DNA from: Flavobacteriaceae bacterium PS02338
Lineage (GTDB): Bacteria; Bacteroidota; Bacteroidia; Sphingobacteriales; Sphingobacteriaceae
Direction of reading: 5' to 3'
NCBI GenBank assembly: GCA_029959615.1
Contig: JASCOD010000007.1
Span: 124,001 to 188,000, forward strand
DNA length: 64,000 bases
Of the stretch, positions 19,312 through 26,679 are shown piece after piece. A program made the position numbers and the translations under genes. Positions within the stretch are counted from its first letter, which is position 1. Each line of letters begins with the position of its first letter. Under the pieces are notes generated by a model, which ran no database searches, had not been told where the DNA came from, and was given only the letters and a program-made list of their open reading frames with translations.

Positions 19312-20417
19312 CTTTTATAAGGGATAATGAAAACTTCCTCAAATTCGGACTTGGAGTCAGCATGAAGGGTCTTGGCGATTTTGAAAAGAAAAGAGAATAT
19401 TCAGTTCATTTTGAGAATGATGCCCGAAGAAGAGTTAAAACTGGTTACAGCAAAGCTTGCGATAACGTTGATACAAAAATTGAGTTTTATGCTGACGTAT
19501 TGAAGGCATTAAGTAACTATGATCTCGAATATATCTTATTGGGTATATATTTTGATGAACATTCTGATCAACTTATAGCGCACCTTTCAGAAACAATTAA
19601 ACCGTTGTTAAATAAAGATATATTGAGATTTGGCTCACTTCACTCATTATTTACAGAAACGGTGTCGCCCCATAATGGAAGTGTAATTAAAGGCTTCCTG
19701 AAAGATTTCTTCATAAAAAAGATCGAATTAGATCCTGGTGAATGGGAAGCTGATGGATTAAATAATAATCCGGTTATAAATAAATTAAATAATTATATCA
19801 TTTCTTATATAACCAACAAAAGTAGCGGATATCAGGAAATTCAAGAGGTCCTTTTGAACTTTTCAAAACTATGGGACATCTATTATGGAAAGCCTTTCAA
19901 TAATGTTAAAGCCATTATTCTTATTCATAAACTTTCCGAACAATATAATCGAATTGATCCAACAGACCTCACAATTAATCTTGGGAAAGTGATTTTAGAC
20001 ATGAATGATTTATTAAGCGAGATTATTCCTGCGGTGATTCAATCGCCTCTTTCAGATATTGCAAATCAAGGGTTTTATAAATCACATTATAAGGAAGATT
20101 TGTCGGATAGTGTTCGTAATTATCTTTCTAAAAATATTCAATTCCAAAAAAGACTTGAAGACGATAGTATCTTTTTTATTGACCTTTGTAATTTCAGTTG
20201 GTTAAGGCTGATTAATGAATATTGGGATTCGAATGGAAATGTCGCAATAGTCTATGAAAATGAAATTTTGAACCGTAAGAACACTTCTATGATTCCTTCT
20301 GCAATTGAGATATTAGAATTTGTTGATTTCCTTTCCCATCACCCTTTCACTAGTGTTGATAAACGTGAATTTATTCAAAAGATAATATTTGAAAACTACA
20401 TTTATTATGCGAATTAG
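19308..20417 (+). CDS. Unrecognised 369-aa protein in the position of DrmC
   Basis: This protein overlaps drmB by 4 bp and is the last gene of the tight operon. I do not recognise a family. It looks soluble and mostly helical, with no signal peptide or membrane segment. DISARM operons normally have drmC, a phospholipase-D family nuclease, in this slot. One stretch, HYKEDLSD at H260-D267, matches the bare HxK(x4)D pattern of that family. It lacks the usual hydrophobic strand before it and the GSxN that should follow, and it occurs only once, so I do not call it a PLD domain. It may be a new DISARM subunit replacing DrmC. A decayed or highly divergent DrmC is the alternative. Confidence 0.75.
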   Translation: MTFIRDNENFLKFGLGVSMKGLGDFEKKREYSVHFENDARRRVKTGYSKACDNVDTKIEFYADVLKALSNYDLEYILLGIYFDEHSDQLIAHLSETIKPLLNKDILRFGSLHSLFTETVSPHNGSVIKGFLKDFFIKKIELDPGEWEADGLNNNPVINKLNNYIISYITNKSSGYQEIQEVLLNFSKLWDIYYGKPFNNVKAIILIHKLSEQYNRIDPTDLTINLGKVILDMNDLLSEIIPAVIQSPLSDIANQGFYKSHYKEDLSDSVRNYLSKNIQFQKRLEDDSIFFIDLCNFSWLRLINEYWDSNGNVAIVYENEILNRKNTSMIPSAIEILEFVDFLSHHPFTSVDKREFIQKIIFENYIYYAN

Positions 20418-20544
20418 TTTTTTTTTGAGGCCAAATCTTGAAATAGGAAAGTTGCATTTTTAGCTATTAAATTATAATACTAGGAAGTTCAATTAAGGAT
20501 ACACATCCATTTATTTTAAGTATGAATGAAATGTTAAGATTAAT

Positions 20545-21240
20545 ATGATCCAAAGAAATAAGTTTAGCGATGCTAGATTAGACGCAATGTGTGTGTATTG
20601 TGGAGATTTTCCGAATACAAGAGATCATGTTCCTTCCAAAGTATTGTTGGATGAACCCTTTCCGGAAAACATACATAATGTGCCATGTTGCTATGCATGT
20701 AACCAAGGATTATCCACAGATGAGGAGTATTTTGCTTGTATAATCGAATGTTTAATTCATGGTTCTGTCGAAATAGAAAAACTTAGTCGACCAAAAATAA
20801 AACGGATTTTATCCAAGAAACATCATCTTCACAAAAAGATAATTGACGCCATCAGAATGAACAAGGAAAAAGTCGAGTTTGAAATAGATTACCGAGCATT
20901 CAATAATGTTCTTCTAAAACTGTCAAAAGGACACGCTGCATTTGAGACAAGTGAACCCCAGTTAAGAAACCCTAGTACTTTAATGTTTAAAGATATCTAT
21001 TCAATGACAATTCCTGAAAGAGAGATATTCTTCGCATGTCCAGAACTTGAAAAATATCCAGAAATCGGTAGTAGACTCTTCCAGCAAGCTGTATTGAGTG
21101 AGGGAAATATCCCATATTCAATTTGGATTACTGTACAAGAGAATTCTTATTCTTACATGGTTAATAGTAGCATGTCACAACTTACAGTAAGATTGTTTAT
21201 ATTCAGTTTTCTTGCGGTAGAGGCTATTTGGGATAACTGA
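20545..21240 (+). CDS. HNH-like zinc-finger protein, putative nuclease
   Basis: A 231-residue protein. Near the N-terminus it has C16-x2-C19, then RDHVPSKVLL (D27-H28) and a second C49-x2-C52-N53 pair. This is the order of a treble-clef HNH fold: Cys pair, DH of the beta-hairpin, then CxxCN. The remaining 170 residues are not recognised and may define the target. It starts 127 bp after the DISARM-like operon and ends 53 bp before the GHKL-ATPase gene, on the same strand. It could be an accessory nuclease of either system or an independent defence gene. The canonical catalytic final His/Asn of HNH enzymes is not certain here, so activity is inference. Confidence 0.7.
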   Translation: MIQRNKFSDARLDAMCVYCGDFPNTRDHVPSKVLLDEPFPENIHNVPCCYACNQGLSTDEEYFACIIECLIHGSVEIEKLSRPKIKRILSKKHHLHKKIIDAIRMNKEKVEFEIDYRAFNNVLLKLSKGHAAFETSEPQLRNPSTLMFKDIYSMTIPEREIFFACPELEKYPEIGSRLFQQAVLSEGNIPYSIWITVQENSYSYMVNSSMSQLTVRLFIFSFLAVEAIWDN

Positions 21241-21293
21241 TTGTAAAAGTCAGGGTGACGATGAAAGAGATAATAACACATTAATAGAAATTT

Positions 21294-24200
21294 ATGTATT
21301 CTTGGGACGAAATAAACGAAAGGCAGGCGAAAATATCAATAGAAAGTCATGGCGAATCAGTTTTTACTGACGTTAACGAAACTATACTAGAGGGTGACAA
21401 CCAGGCCAGATGGTTTTGGGAACTGTTACAAAACGCAAAAGATGCCATTGACGATGACCAAACCGTCAACATCCAGCTGACCATTACAGATAATGAGGTG
21501 GTTTTTAAGCATGATGGGAATACTTTTGAACTGGAAGAGATTTTGAAGCTAATTACGCAAGGCTCAAGTAAAAAAGGCAAGGAAGGAAAAACAGGGCGAT
21601 TTGGTACAGGTTTTATCTCAACTTATATTCTGTCGAAGCAGGTACAAATTAGGGGAAAGCTCGATGACAGCACATCATTCAATTTTTTATTAGACAGAGA
21701 TGCGGGTACAGCACCGGATTTTCTAATAAAACAGCAGGAATCAACAAAAAGCTTTTATGCTTCTTTTGGAAGTGATAATACGGGCGATTTAGCGTCTTTC
21801 ACTACTAGTTTTACTTATGTGCTAAGTGAATCTGGAAAAACAGCATCTATATCAGGACTAGAGGAGATTGCTGAATATTTACCTTATGTATTAGCATTCA
21901 ACCCTAAATTCAAAACCATAGAAGTAAACGTTAAAGGGCTGGAAATGTCCTATCAAAAAGAAGAACCTGTATTGTATAGCGAATTTTCTCTCCCAATGGA
22001 GGAAATTGTCATTCAATCTATGATTGGGCTCAAACCTGGCAAACAATCGGTCATTAAAGTAAAGGGCGAAGACTGGGAATCAGGATTTAAAATAGAGCAT
22101 AATGACAACAGCCGCGCATTTATGCCGATGAATGAGCACAATCCTAATTTATTTGCCTCTTTCCCTCTTTTGGGTACAGAAGTATTGGGATTGCCATTCG
22201 CCATACATTCTACGAAATTTGGGATAAAGCATGAACGAAATGGTGTGTTTTTAGGTACAGGAAATAGTGAGATTATCCTACAAAATAAAAAAAATGTAGA
22301 AGAAGCAATCAATGCCCTCCCGTTGGTATTGGCTTGGTCATTAACTTATTTTGTAGAACATCGGTTTAATGTTATTACTTTTTATAGTCGGATAGCGCCA
22401 AAGTGGTTAGATGAAGAATGGCTTAACGGTCTTAAGCTGAAAACGATCTCTATAATTGTTGATATTCCATTGGTAACTACACATTTAAGTGAATGTAAGC
22501 CAATTTCTATAGCTGAGCTCATTATCCCTGGTGAAGATGAGTTAACTATCCGAGAGGAAATGTTTAGCCTTTTAAAGGATTTTGCTCCAGCAAGCTTACC
22601 TGTTAAAGATGAGGCGGAGCAGTGGTATAAGTTTGCGGTAAATGCAGAAGCTTTTTTGGATGAAAATCAGTTAGTCCAGAAAAAACGGTTTTTAGTAGCA
22701 GATTTGTGCGAGTTGGTACAAGGGGAAGCTACATTATCCTCTTTACAGGAAACACTTGGCGTCAGAGCAGCTATCTCTTGGTTAAATACCTTTTATATAT
22801 TATTAGCAGGATTAGACCTCAGTTTGTTCCATAAGTTTAGCCTTGTACCAGTACAAAACAAGGAACTGGTTAAAGTAGGTTCTGCTATTAAAACAGATGA
22901 GATTAAAGATGACATCCTGTATGCAGTCTCAATCTTGTTGGGCACTGATTTGTTTCCAATACTGGTCGAGCATGGGATTGAACTTCCAGCTGGTCTTTGC
23001 AGCTCATATCAGAAAGAAGATCTGATCAATAAGCTAATAGCGGAAAATGCAAACCAGCCAGTTGCTGCATTTGTCAAGCCTGAATTGATTAAAGCAAATG
23101 CACTTATGCTTAAATGGTTGATCATGAATAAACGCAATGGTTTGATCAATGCTTATCAAGTCATTACGGCTGGTGAAGACCAAAGCAAGAATATCATTTT
23201 CTTCAAGCATTCCCTTGGGACTTTCATAGACAAGAAACAGAAATTACTGGCGCCGAAATCTATCTGGCGTACTTCTTTCAGCTTGTTTGAAAAGCTGGTC
23301 AGGGATAGGGATTGTCTACATCAAACCTATGCCGAGGTTCTCAGTGAAGAAGAACTGAGGGATTTAACTGCTAACGATTTCATACATCTTTCGCCGTTGA
23401 TTAAAGGTATGATGCCCGTAACTAAAACAGTAGTAATGCAGTTGCTGAAAGACCCAGAAAAAGAAAGCCTATTATTTAATGAAGATGGCTCATGCAAAAT
23501 AGAGGAAGTAGCCTACAGTGATTTTGCATTTTTTACTCGTACAGAAAACCACATCTTGGCCAATAATTCGACAGCTCAATCAAGCATTGAGATTTTGCAA
23601 TTTGCCTTGCAAGAGGGGGTAATGGTTGATGAGGATTATAATCAATTTTCGACTGTTACTCTTGGAACTGGGCAGCAAATAGAACTTAGAAAAGCATTAT
23701 GGGTAGGTCGTCTGAAAAATAATCAATGGGTTAATGTCAAAAATACATCCAGCGAAACCAGTCAAAACTATTCGGGCGAAAAGCCATCATCGCAAAATCT
23801 ATCTGGCTTGATCAACTCAGCGCCGTACCTTAAAACGTTGGTCAGAAATGAAAAACAGACGGAATTGCTGAACCTGCTTGGAGTAAGTGTTTCGGATTTG
23901 CTAAAAAACACCCTCAGTAGCGAGGCAGAAAAAGTCGCTTGGGAAAGAGCCTTTACAGCTTTACTGAGTGCTAATCTAGACCCGATTTTAGCCGAGGAGA
24001 TGCTAAAGGATAAAAATCTTCAAAATGAATATCGAAAACGTCAACAAAATACTGAGCTTATTAATCGGAATCAAAAAATAGGTGGTCTCTTGGAAGCTGA
24101 ATTTAAGAAACTGTTTCTACGTCCAGAATTCAGTCACCTTAATATCGAAAGAAAGCCGTTTGGCAGTGATTTTATTATATCTCCTGAAAGCTCGGATTTG

Positions 24201-24611
24201 GTTGATGAAAATGGGAATGAAATAATCTTCCGTGTTGGTTCATGGTATTTGGAACTTAAAGCAACTGGACGGAACTATGCCGCAATGACAAAATTACAAG
24301 CAAAGCGGGCCGTTGACAATCCTGACTGTTATGCATTAGTTGTTTTGCCACTTAATAATTACGAAATTAATGGGGAAAATATATTGCTACATGTAAAATT
24401 TGTTAAAAACATTGGTAAAATTCTAAAACAAAAATATGATGAAGTAGATACTTTAAAAATACAACAAGAGTTAGTTGTTATTCCAACGGATGACGTAGAA
24501 GTAGCAATTGAAGAAGAAGATATTCGCTATCACGTGAGGGAATCAGTTTGGATAATGGGGGATAAAATGGACGATTTTATTAAAAGTATCAACAAAACGA
24601 AGGTGTTTTAG
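21294..24611 (+). CDS. GHKL (sacsin-like) ATPase with C-terminal DUF3883 nuclease-like domain
   Basis: A 1,105-residue protein. The N-terminus carries an Hsp90/histidine-kinase type ATPase: N-box ELLQNAKDA (E43, N47, D50), G1 box KHDGNTF (D74-G75) and G2 box GRFGTGF (101-107). A long middle region has no motif I recognise. The C-terminal 170 residues form a DUF3883 (NO VEIN C-terminal) domain of PD-(D/E)xK type: FGSDFII with D959, LELKATGRNY with E987-x-K989, then the conserved AAMTKLQAKRA helix. Such ATPase-DUF3883 proteins recur in bacterial defence islands. With the preceding HNH-like gene it forms a second module next to the DISARM-like operon. It is soluble and has no signal peptide. It is the last gene before the tRNA-derived island end. 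Confidence 0.85.
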   Translation: MYSWDEINERQAKISIESHGESVFTDVNETILEGDNQARWFWELLQNAKDAIDDDQTVNIQLTITDNEVVFKHDGNTFELEEILKLITQGSSKKGKEGKTGRFGTGFISTYILSKQVQIRGKLDDSTSFNFLLDRDAGTAPDFLIKQQESTKSFYASFGSDNTGDLASFTTSFTYVLSESGKTASISGLEEIAEYLPYVLAFNPKFKTIEVNVKGLEMSYQKEEPVLYSEFSLPMEEIVIQSMIGLKPGKQSVIKVKGEDWESGFKIEHNDNSRAFMPMNEHNPNLFASFPLLGTEVLGLPFAIHSTKFGIKHERNGVFLGTGNSEIILQNKKNVEEAINALPLVLAWSLTYFVEHRFNVITFYSRIAPKWLDEEWLNGLKLKTISIIVDIPLVTTHLSECKPISIAELIIPGEDELTIREEMFSLLKDFAPASLPVKDEAEQWYKFAVNAEAFLDENQLVQKKRFLVADLCELVQGEATLSSLQETLGVRAAISWLNTFYILLAGLDLSLFHKFSLVPVQNKELVKVGSAIKTDEIKDDILYAVSILLGTDLFPILVEHGIELPAGLCSSYQKEDLINKLIAENANQPVAAFVKPELIKANALMLKWLIMNKRNGLINAYQVITAGEDQSKNIIFFKHSLGTFIDKKQKLLAPKSIWRTSFSLFEKLVRDRDCLHQTYAEVLSEEELRDLTANDFIHLSPLIKGMMPVTKTVVMQLLKDPEKESLLFNEDGSCKIEEVAYSDFAFFTRTENHILANNSTAQSSIEILQFALQEGVMVDEDYNQFSTVTLGTGQQIELRKALWVGRLKNNQWVNVKNTSSETSQNYSGEKPSSQNLSGLINSAPYLKTLVRNEKQTELLNLLGVSVSDLLKNTLSSEAEKVAWERAFTALLSANLDPILAEEMLKDKNLQNEYRKRQQNTELINRNQKIGGLLEAEFKKLFLRPEFSHLNIERKPFGSDFIISPESSDLVDENGNEIIFRVGSWYLELKATGRNYAAMTKLQAKRAVDNPDCYALVVLPLNNYEINGENILLHVKFVKNIGKILKQKYDEVDTLKIQQELVVIPTDDVEVAIEEEDIRYHVRESVWIMGDKMDDFIKSINKTKVF

Positions 24612-24774
24612 AAAGTTACAAATTGAATAATCATACTAATAATTTATTGTAAAAAATTAAAATTTAGGGAATAAGTTACGAAAAAAAACGGCTAAATTCG
24701 TTAATAATTAAAAACCGTTACAAATATTTAACGGGATTTCTTTGATAGCTTGTAACCGATTGGTTAAGATATAG

Positions 24775-24837
24775 TTAGAATTGGATAGTCTCCGTCTGTT
24801 AATCAGAGGGTCGCTGGTTCGAGCCCAGCAGAGGGAG
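24775..24837 (+). pseudogene. tRNA-Asn remnant (3' half intact, 5' half degenerate)
   Basis: The sequence CTGTTAATCAGAGGGTCGC then TGGTTCGAGCCCAGC and AGAGGGAGC reproduces the anticodon loop (GTT), T-arm and 3' acceptor strand of a bacterial tRNA-Asn. The 5' side (TTAG, AATTGGATAG, TCTCCGT) resembles the D-arm and anticodon stem only loosely, and no TCCCTCT 5' acceptor strand is found. It cannot fold as a complete tRNA. tRNA 3' ends are standard integrase attachment sites, so this is a likely att remnant at the right edge of the island. Confidence 0.7.
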
Positions 24838-24910
24838 CTAATATCAAGAACAAGCCTTACCATGTCCGGTAGGGCTTTCTTGTTTTACGGTATTTTTGGT
24901 ACATTGTTTT
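24799..24910 (+). repeat. 112-bp direct repeat, copy 1 (tRNA-Asn 3' part + terminator)
   Basis: It begins TTAATCAGAGGG and ends TTGGTACATTGTTTT. It matches 25210-25321 at 111 of 112 positions; the only difference is A at 24843 versus G at 25254. The two copies are offset by 411 bp and bracket the GIY-YIG gene exactly. Confidence 0.95.
24852..24886 (+). terminator. Rho-independent terminator in repeat copy 1
   Basis: Stem AAGCCTTACC / GGTAGGGCTT (24852-24861 with 24868-24877, one G-T pair), loop ATGTCC, then TCTTGTTTT. It sits 14 bp after the tRNA-like 3' end, as expected for the original tRNA transcription unit. Confidence 0.85.
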
Positions 24911-25213
24911 ATGTTCTATCTATACATTCTTTATTCTATAAGTTCTGATAAATATTATGTTGGCTACACAAATAATGTCGAAAGGCGTTTGCACGAGCAT
25001 AACAATAGCGAGAGAACTACATATACTTCTAAGCATAGGCCTTGGATCTTAAAGAAATTTATAGCAATCAGTGCTGATAGAGGCTTCTCCATGAAAATTG
25101 AAAAAGCGATCAAGAAATCGAAAAGTAGAGTTTTAATTGAAAAAATAATTTCTGAAATCTTTTCGGTGGAAGAATTAGCCGAGTTGGTTAGAGTCCCGAT
25201 GCATCGGGATTAA
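24911..25213 (+). CDS. Small GIY-YIG nuclease ending in tRNA-derived sequence
   Basis: A 100-residue single-domain GIY-YIG protein. It has YLYILYS and YYVGYTNNVERRLHEHN, the two beta-strand motifs with the conserved Tyr, Gly and Arg, and a basic C-terminal half. The ATG at 24911 is the first base after repeat copy 1; a TTG at 24896 would add five residues from the repeat. Its last codons read through a D-arm-like stretch (25175-25193) and a 16-bp palindrome. The TAA stop (25211-25213) lies in repeat copy 2, in the former anticodon loop of tRNA-Asn. Family members are site-specific or structure-specific nucleases. Its exact fit between tRNA repeats suggests it is a tiny mobile unit aimed at tRNA genes, which is inference. 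Confidence 0.9.
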   Translation: MFYLYILYSISSDKYYVGYTNNVERRLHEHNNSERTTYTSKHRPWILKKFIAISADRGFSMKIEKAIKKSKSRVLIEKIISEIFSVEELAELVRVPMHRD

Positions 25214-25248
25214 TCAGAGGGTCGCTGGTTCGAGCCCAGCAGAGGGAG
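25175..25248 (+). pseudogene. tRNA-Asn-like sequence with the anticodon arm replaced by a palindrome
   Basis: TTAGCCGAGTTGGTTAGAG (25175-25193) resembles a tRNA D-arm region. It is followed by the palindrome at 25194-25209 and then the tRNA-Asn 3' part (25210-25248) with T-arm and acceptor strand. The 5' acceptor strand is absent, so it is unlikely to be a working tRNA. The D-arm part is at the same time the end of the GIY-YIG gene. Confidence 0.6.
25194..25209. repeat. 16-bp perfect palindrome at the 3' end of the GIY-YIG gene
   Basis: TCCCGATGCATCGGGA is fully self-complementary, and the match ends at both sides. It separates the D-arm-like sequence from the tRNA 3' part and codes for the last residues of the GIY-YIG protein. 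Confidence 0.9.
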
Positions 25249-25321
25249 CTAATGTCAAGAACAAGCCTTACCATGTCCGGTAGGGCTTTCTTGTTTTACG
25301 GTATTTTTGGTACATTGTTTT
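25210..25321 (+). repeat. 112-bp direct repeat, copy 2 (tRNA-Asn 3' part + terminator)
   Basis: This is the second copy of the repeat at 24799-24910, differing only at 25254. It includes the same tRNA 3' portion and the same hairpin terminator. Downstream sequence diverges immediately after the last shared T. Confidence 0.95.
25263..25297 (+). terminator. Rho-independent terminator in repeat copy 2
   Basis: Same stem-loop and T-run as at 24852-24886, shifted by 411 bp. It would end transcription of the GIY-YIG gene. Confidence 0.85.
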
Positions 25322-25415
25322 CTGATTTTGCCATTTTCTTTTTGTTTTTAAAAGTGATCAAGATTAAAATTCACACTTTTTATTTACCGGTAATTTTGCT
25401 TGGGTAAAGTTGGGG

Positions 25416-25565
25416 ATGAAAAAAATAAGGTATGTCGGTTTTGGCGGATTATGCGCATTTGTACCTATTGTGACTTGTTTGTCTGTTTTTGTCGCAATTG
25501 TCGTTTTGGGTATGCTGTTTGTACGTCGGTCTACCGTCGGTCCTACGTTCGTCCTACGTCGGTAG
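25416..25565 (+). CDS. Possible 49-aa membrane peptide, doubtful
   Basis: An ATG preceded by GTTGGGG opens a short frame, MKKIRYVGFGGLCAFVP..., with one long hydrophobic stretch and a basic C-terminus. The last 14 codons coincide with a degenerate tandem repeat. No family is known to me. It may be chance coding in a repeat-rich gap. Apart from this, the tandem repeat and the remnant near 26.0 kb, 25322-26037 shows nothing recognisable. Confidence 0.25.
   Translation: MKKIRYVGFGGLCAFVPIVTCLSVFVAIVVLGMLFVRRSTVGPTFVLRR
25522..25565. repeat. Degenerate tandem repeat of 10-12-bp units
   Basis: Four successive units of the form TACGTCGGTC, TACCGTCGGTCC, TACGTTCGTCC and TACGTCGGTAG. They lie in the non-coding region between the GIY-YIG unit and the sigma factor gene. 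Confidence 0.5.
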
Positions 25566-25888
25566 TTTGAAGCTTGAAACTTTGGTGTATTTAAGCTGCC
25601 AAAGTCTATGTTTTTTGTTTAAAATCGATGTTTTTTGGCTTGTTGTAGGTGTTCAAAGAAATCCTTGCTAAGCCTTCTGTTGTAAAAGACCTTGAGCGGG
25701 ATACTTTGAACCGTGGTTTTAGGTTGTACTAGATAAAACACCCTAGACTGGTACCTTCCGACCAAATTAGGATTGATCCCAAATGCCGTTAATAGTCACG
25801 GTGTTAAATTGATTTTCAAAATGGCGGAAAAAGGAATAAAAATGGCTTTTTAGTTAAAATGACATTGGACATTCGGTTGCTATTCCAA

Positions 25889-26005
25889 TCATTCTTTAAA
25901 AGACAATTCATCAAACAGATTTTTATTTGTTCCAAAAAATACTAGTTTTGCTTCACGTCCTTCTAACCAAACAAAATAATAATTGTCTTCGGTGACTATA
26001 GAATC
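25889..26005 (-). pseudogene. Possible C-terminal remnant of an unknown gene
   Basis: The minus strand reads 38 protein-like codons ending in EGREAKLVFFGTNKNLFDE-type sequence and a TGA. In-frame stops lie immediately upstream and there is no start codon. It looks like the tail of a lost gene at the boundary between island and chromosome. The evidence is only its coding-like composition. Confidence 0.3.
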
Positions 26006-26037
26006 TCATTATTTATAAATAGGATCCTTGCTTCATA

Positions 26038-26607
26038 ATGGAAAATAGAGATATTATTCTTGGTCTTAAAGCTGGCGATAACGATGCGTATAAAATTCTA
26101 TATGATGAACATTATAGTGCATTGTGCTTGTATGCGTATAAAATTACAGGAAACTCCTATACTGCCCGTTCCGTAGTTAATGATGTGATTTTTTCGATTT
26201 GGAAAAATCGTTCTGAATTGCAAATTCAAAATCTAAGAAGTTATTTATTAACGGCCGTACGAAACCGTTGTTTCAATAGTTTGATGCAAGAGAAAAGAAG
26301 GGGTAATATCCATTCAGAATTTCCAGAAAACGATTATTTTCAGCAGGAGGAGATGCCTTATGATAAAGAATCTACGCCTATGGATTATTTATTGGCCAAA
26401 GAATTAGACTCCAAAATTTTACGCAGTATTAATAAGATGCCTCAACAAACTCGAGAGATATTCTTGTTAAGCCGATACGCTGATTTGAAGTATCATGAGA
26501 TAGCGGATAAATTAGCTATTTCAGTAGATGTCGTCAAATATCACATCAAGCAAGCACTTTTTAAGTTACGAGAAGATCTTCAAGATTATTTCTTCAAAAA
26601 AAAATAA
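26038..26607 (+). CDS. ECF-type RNA polymerase sigma factor (FecI-like)
   Basis: A 189-residue sigma-70 family protein with region 2 (YDEHYSALCLYAYKITGN... VVNDVIFSIWKNR) and region 4 (MPQQTREIFLLSRYADLKYHEIADKLAISVDVVKYHIKQALFKLREDL), the latter with a helix-turn-helix. It directs RNA polymerase to promoters of the adjoining glycan locus when released by its anti-sigma partner. A FecR-type gene begins 72 bp downstream, the standard pairing in Bacteroidetes. The intergenic DNA contains a GTTCTTTTTG...TTGTCTTTTAAT motif (26624-26650) similar to those of the second sigma cluster in this window. Confidence 0.93.
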   Translation: MENRDIILGLKAGDNDAYKILYDEHYSALCLYAYKITGNSYTARSVVNDVIFSIWKNRSELQIQNLRSYLLTAVRNRCFNSLMQEKRRGNIHSEFPENDYFQQEEMPYDKESTPMDYLLAKELDSKILRSINKMPQQTREIFLLSRYADLKYHEIADKLAISVDVVKYHIKQALFKLREDLQDYFFKKK

Positions 26608-26623
26608 CATTAAGTTTACCCTA

Positions 26624-26650
26624 AGTTCTTTTTGAATTGTCTTTTAATTG
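26624..26650 (+). promoter_or_regulatory. Candidate ECF-sigma promoter motif before fecR (first cluster)
   Basis: AGTTCTTTTTG followed by AATTGTCTTTTAATTG lies 30 bp before the FecR start. It resembles the motif found twice in the right-hand cluster (57075-57110, 62107-62142), but the gap between the two halves is 7 rather than 14 bp. Function is inferred. Confidence 0.35.
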
Positions 26651-26679
26651 TAATGCCTAGAAAGGGATGACAAAATTAA

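Noticed and set aside
20085..20108. HxK(x4)D match in the 369-aa protein as evidence for a phospholipase-D DrmC
   Set aside because: It occurs once, in a helical context, with no preceding hydrophobic strand and no GSxN following.
24775..24837. Functional tRNA-Asn gene
   Set aside because: The 5' acceptor strand and a proper D-arm are missing, so it cannot form a cloverleaf.
25522..25565. CRISPR array
   Set aside because: The units are 10-12 bp, degenerate and contiguous with no spacers.
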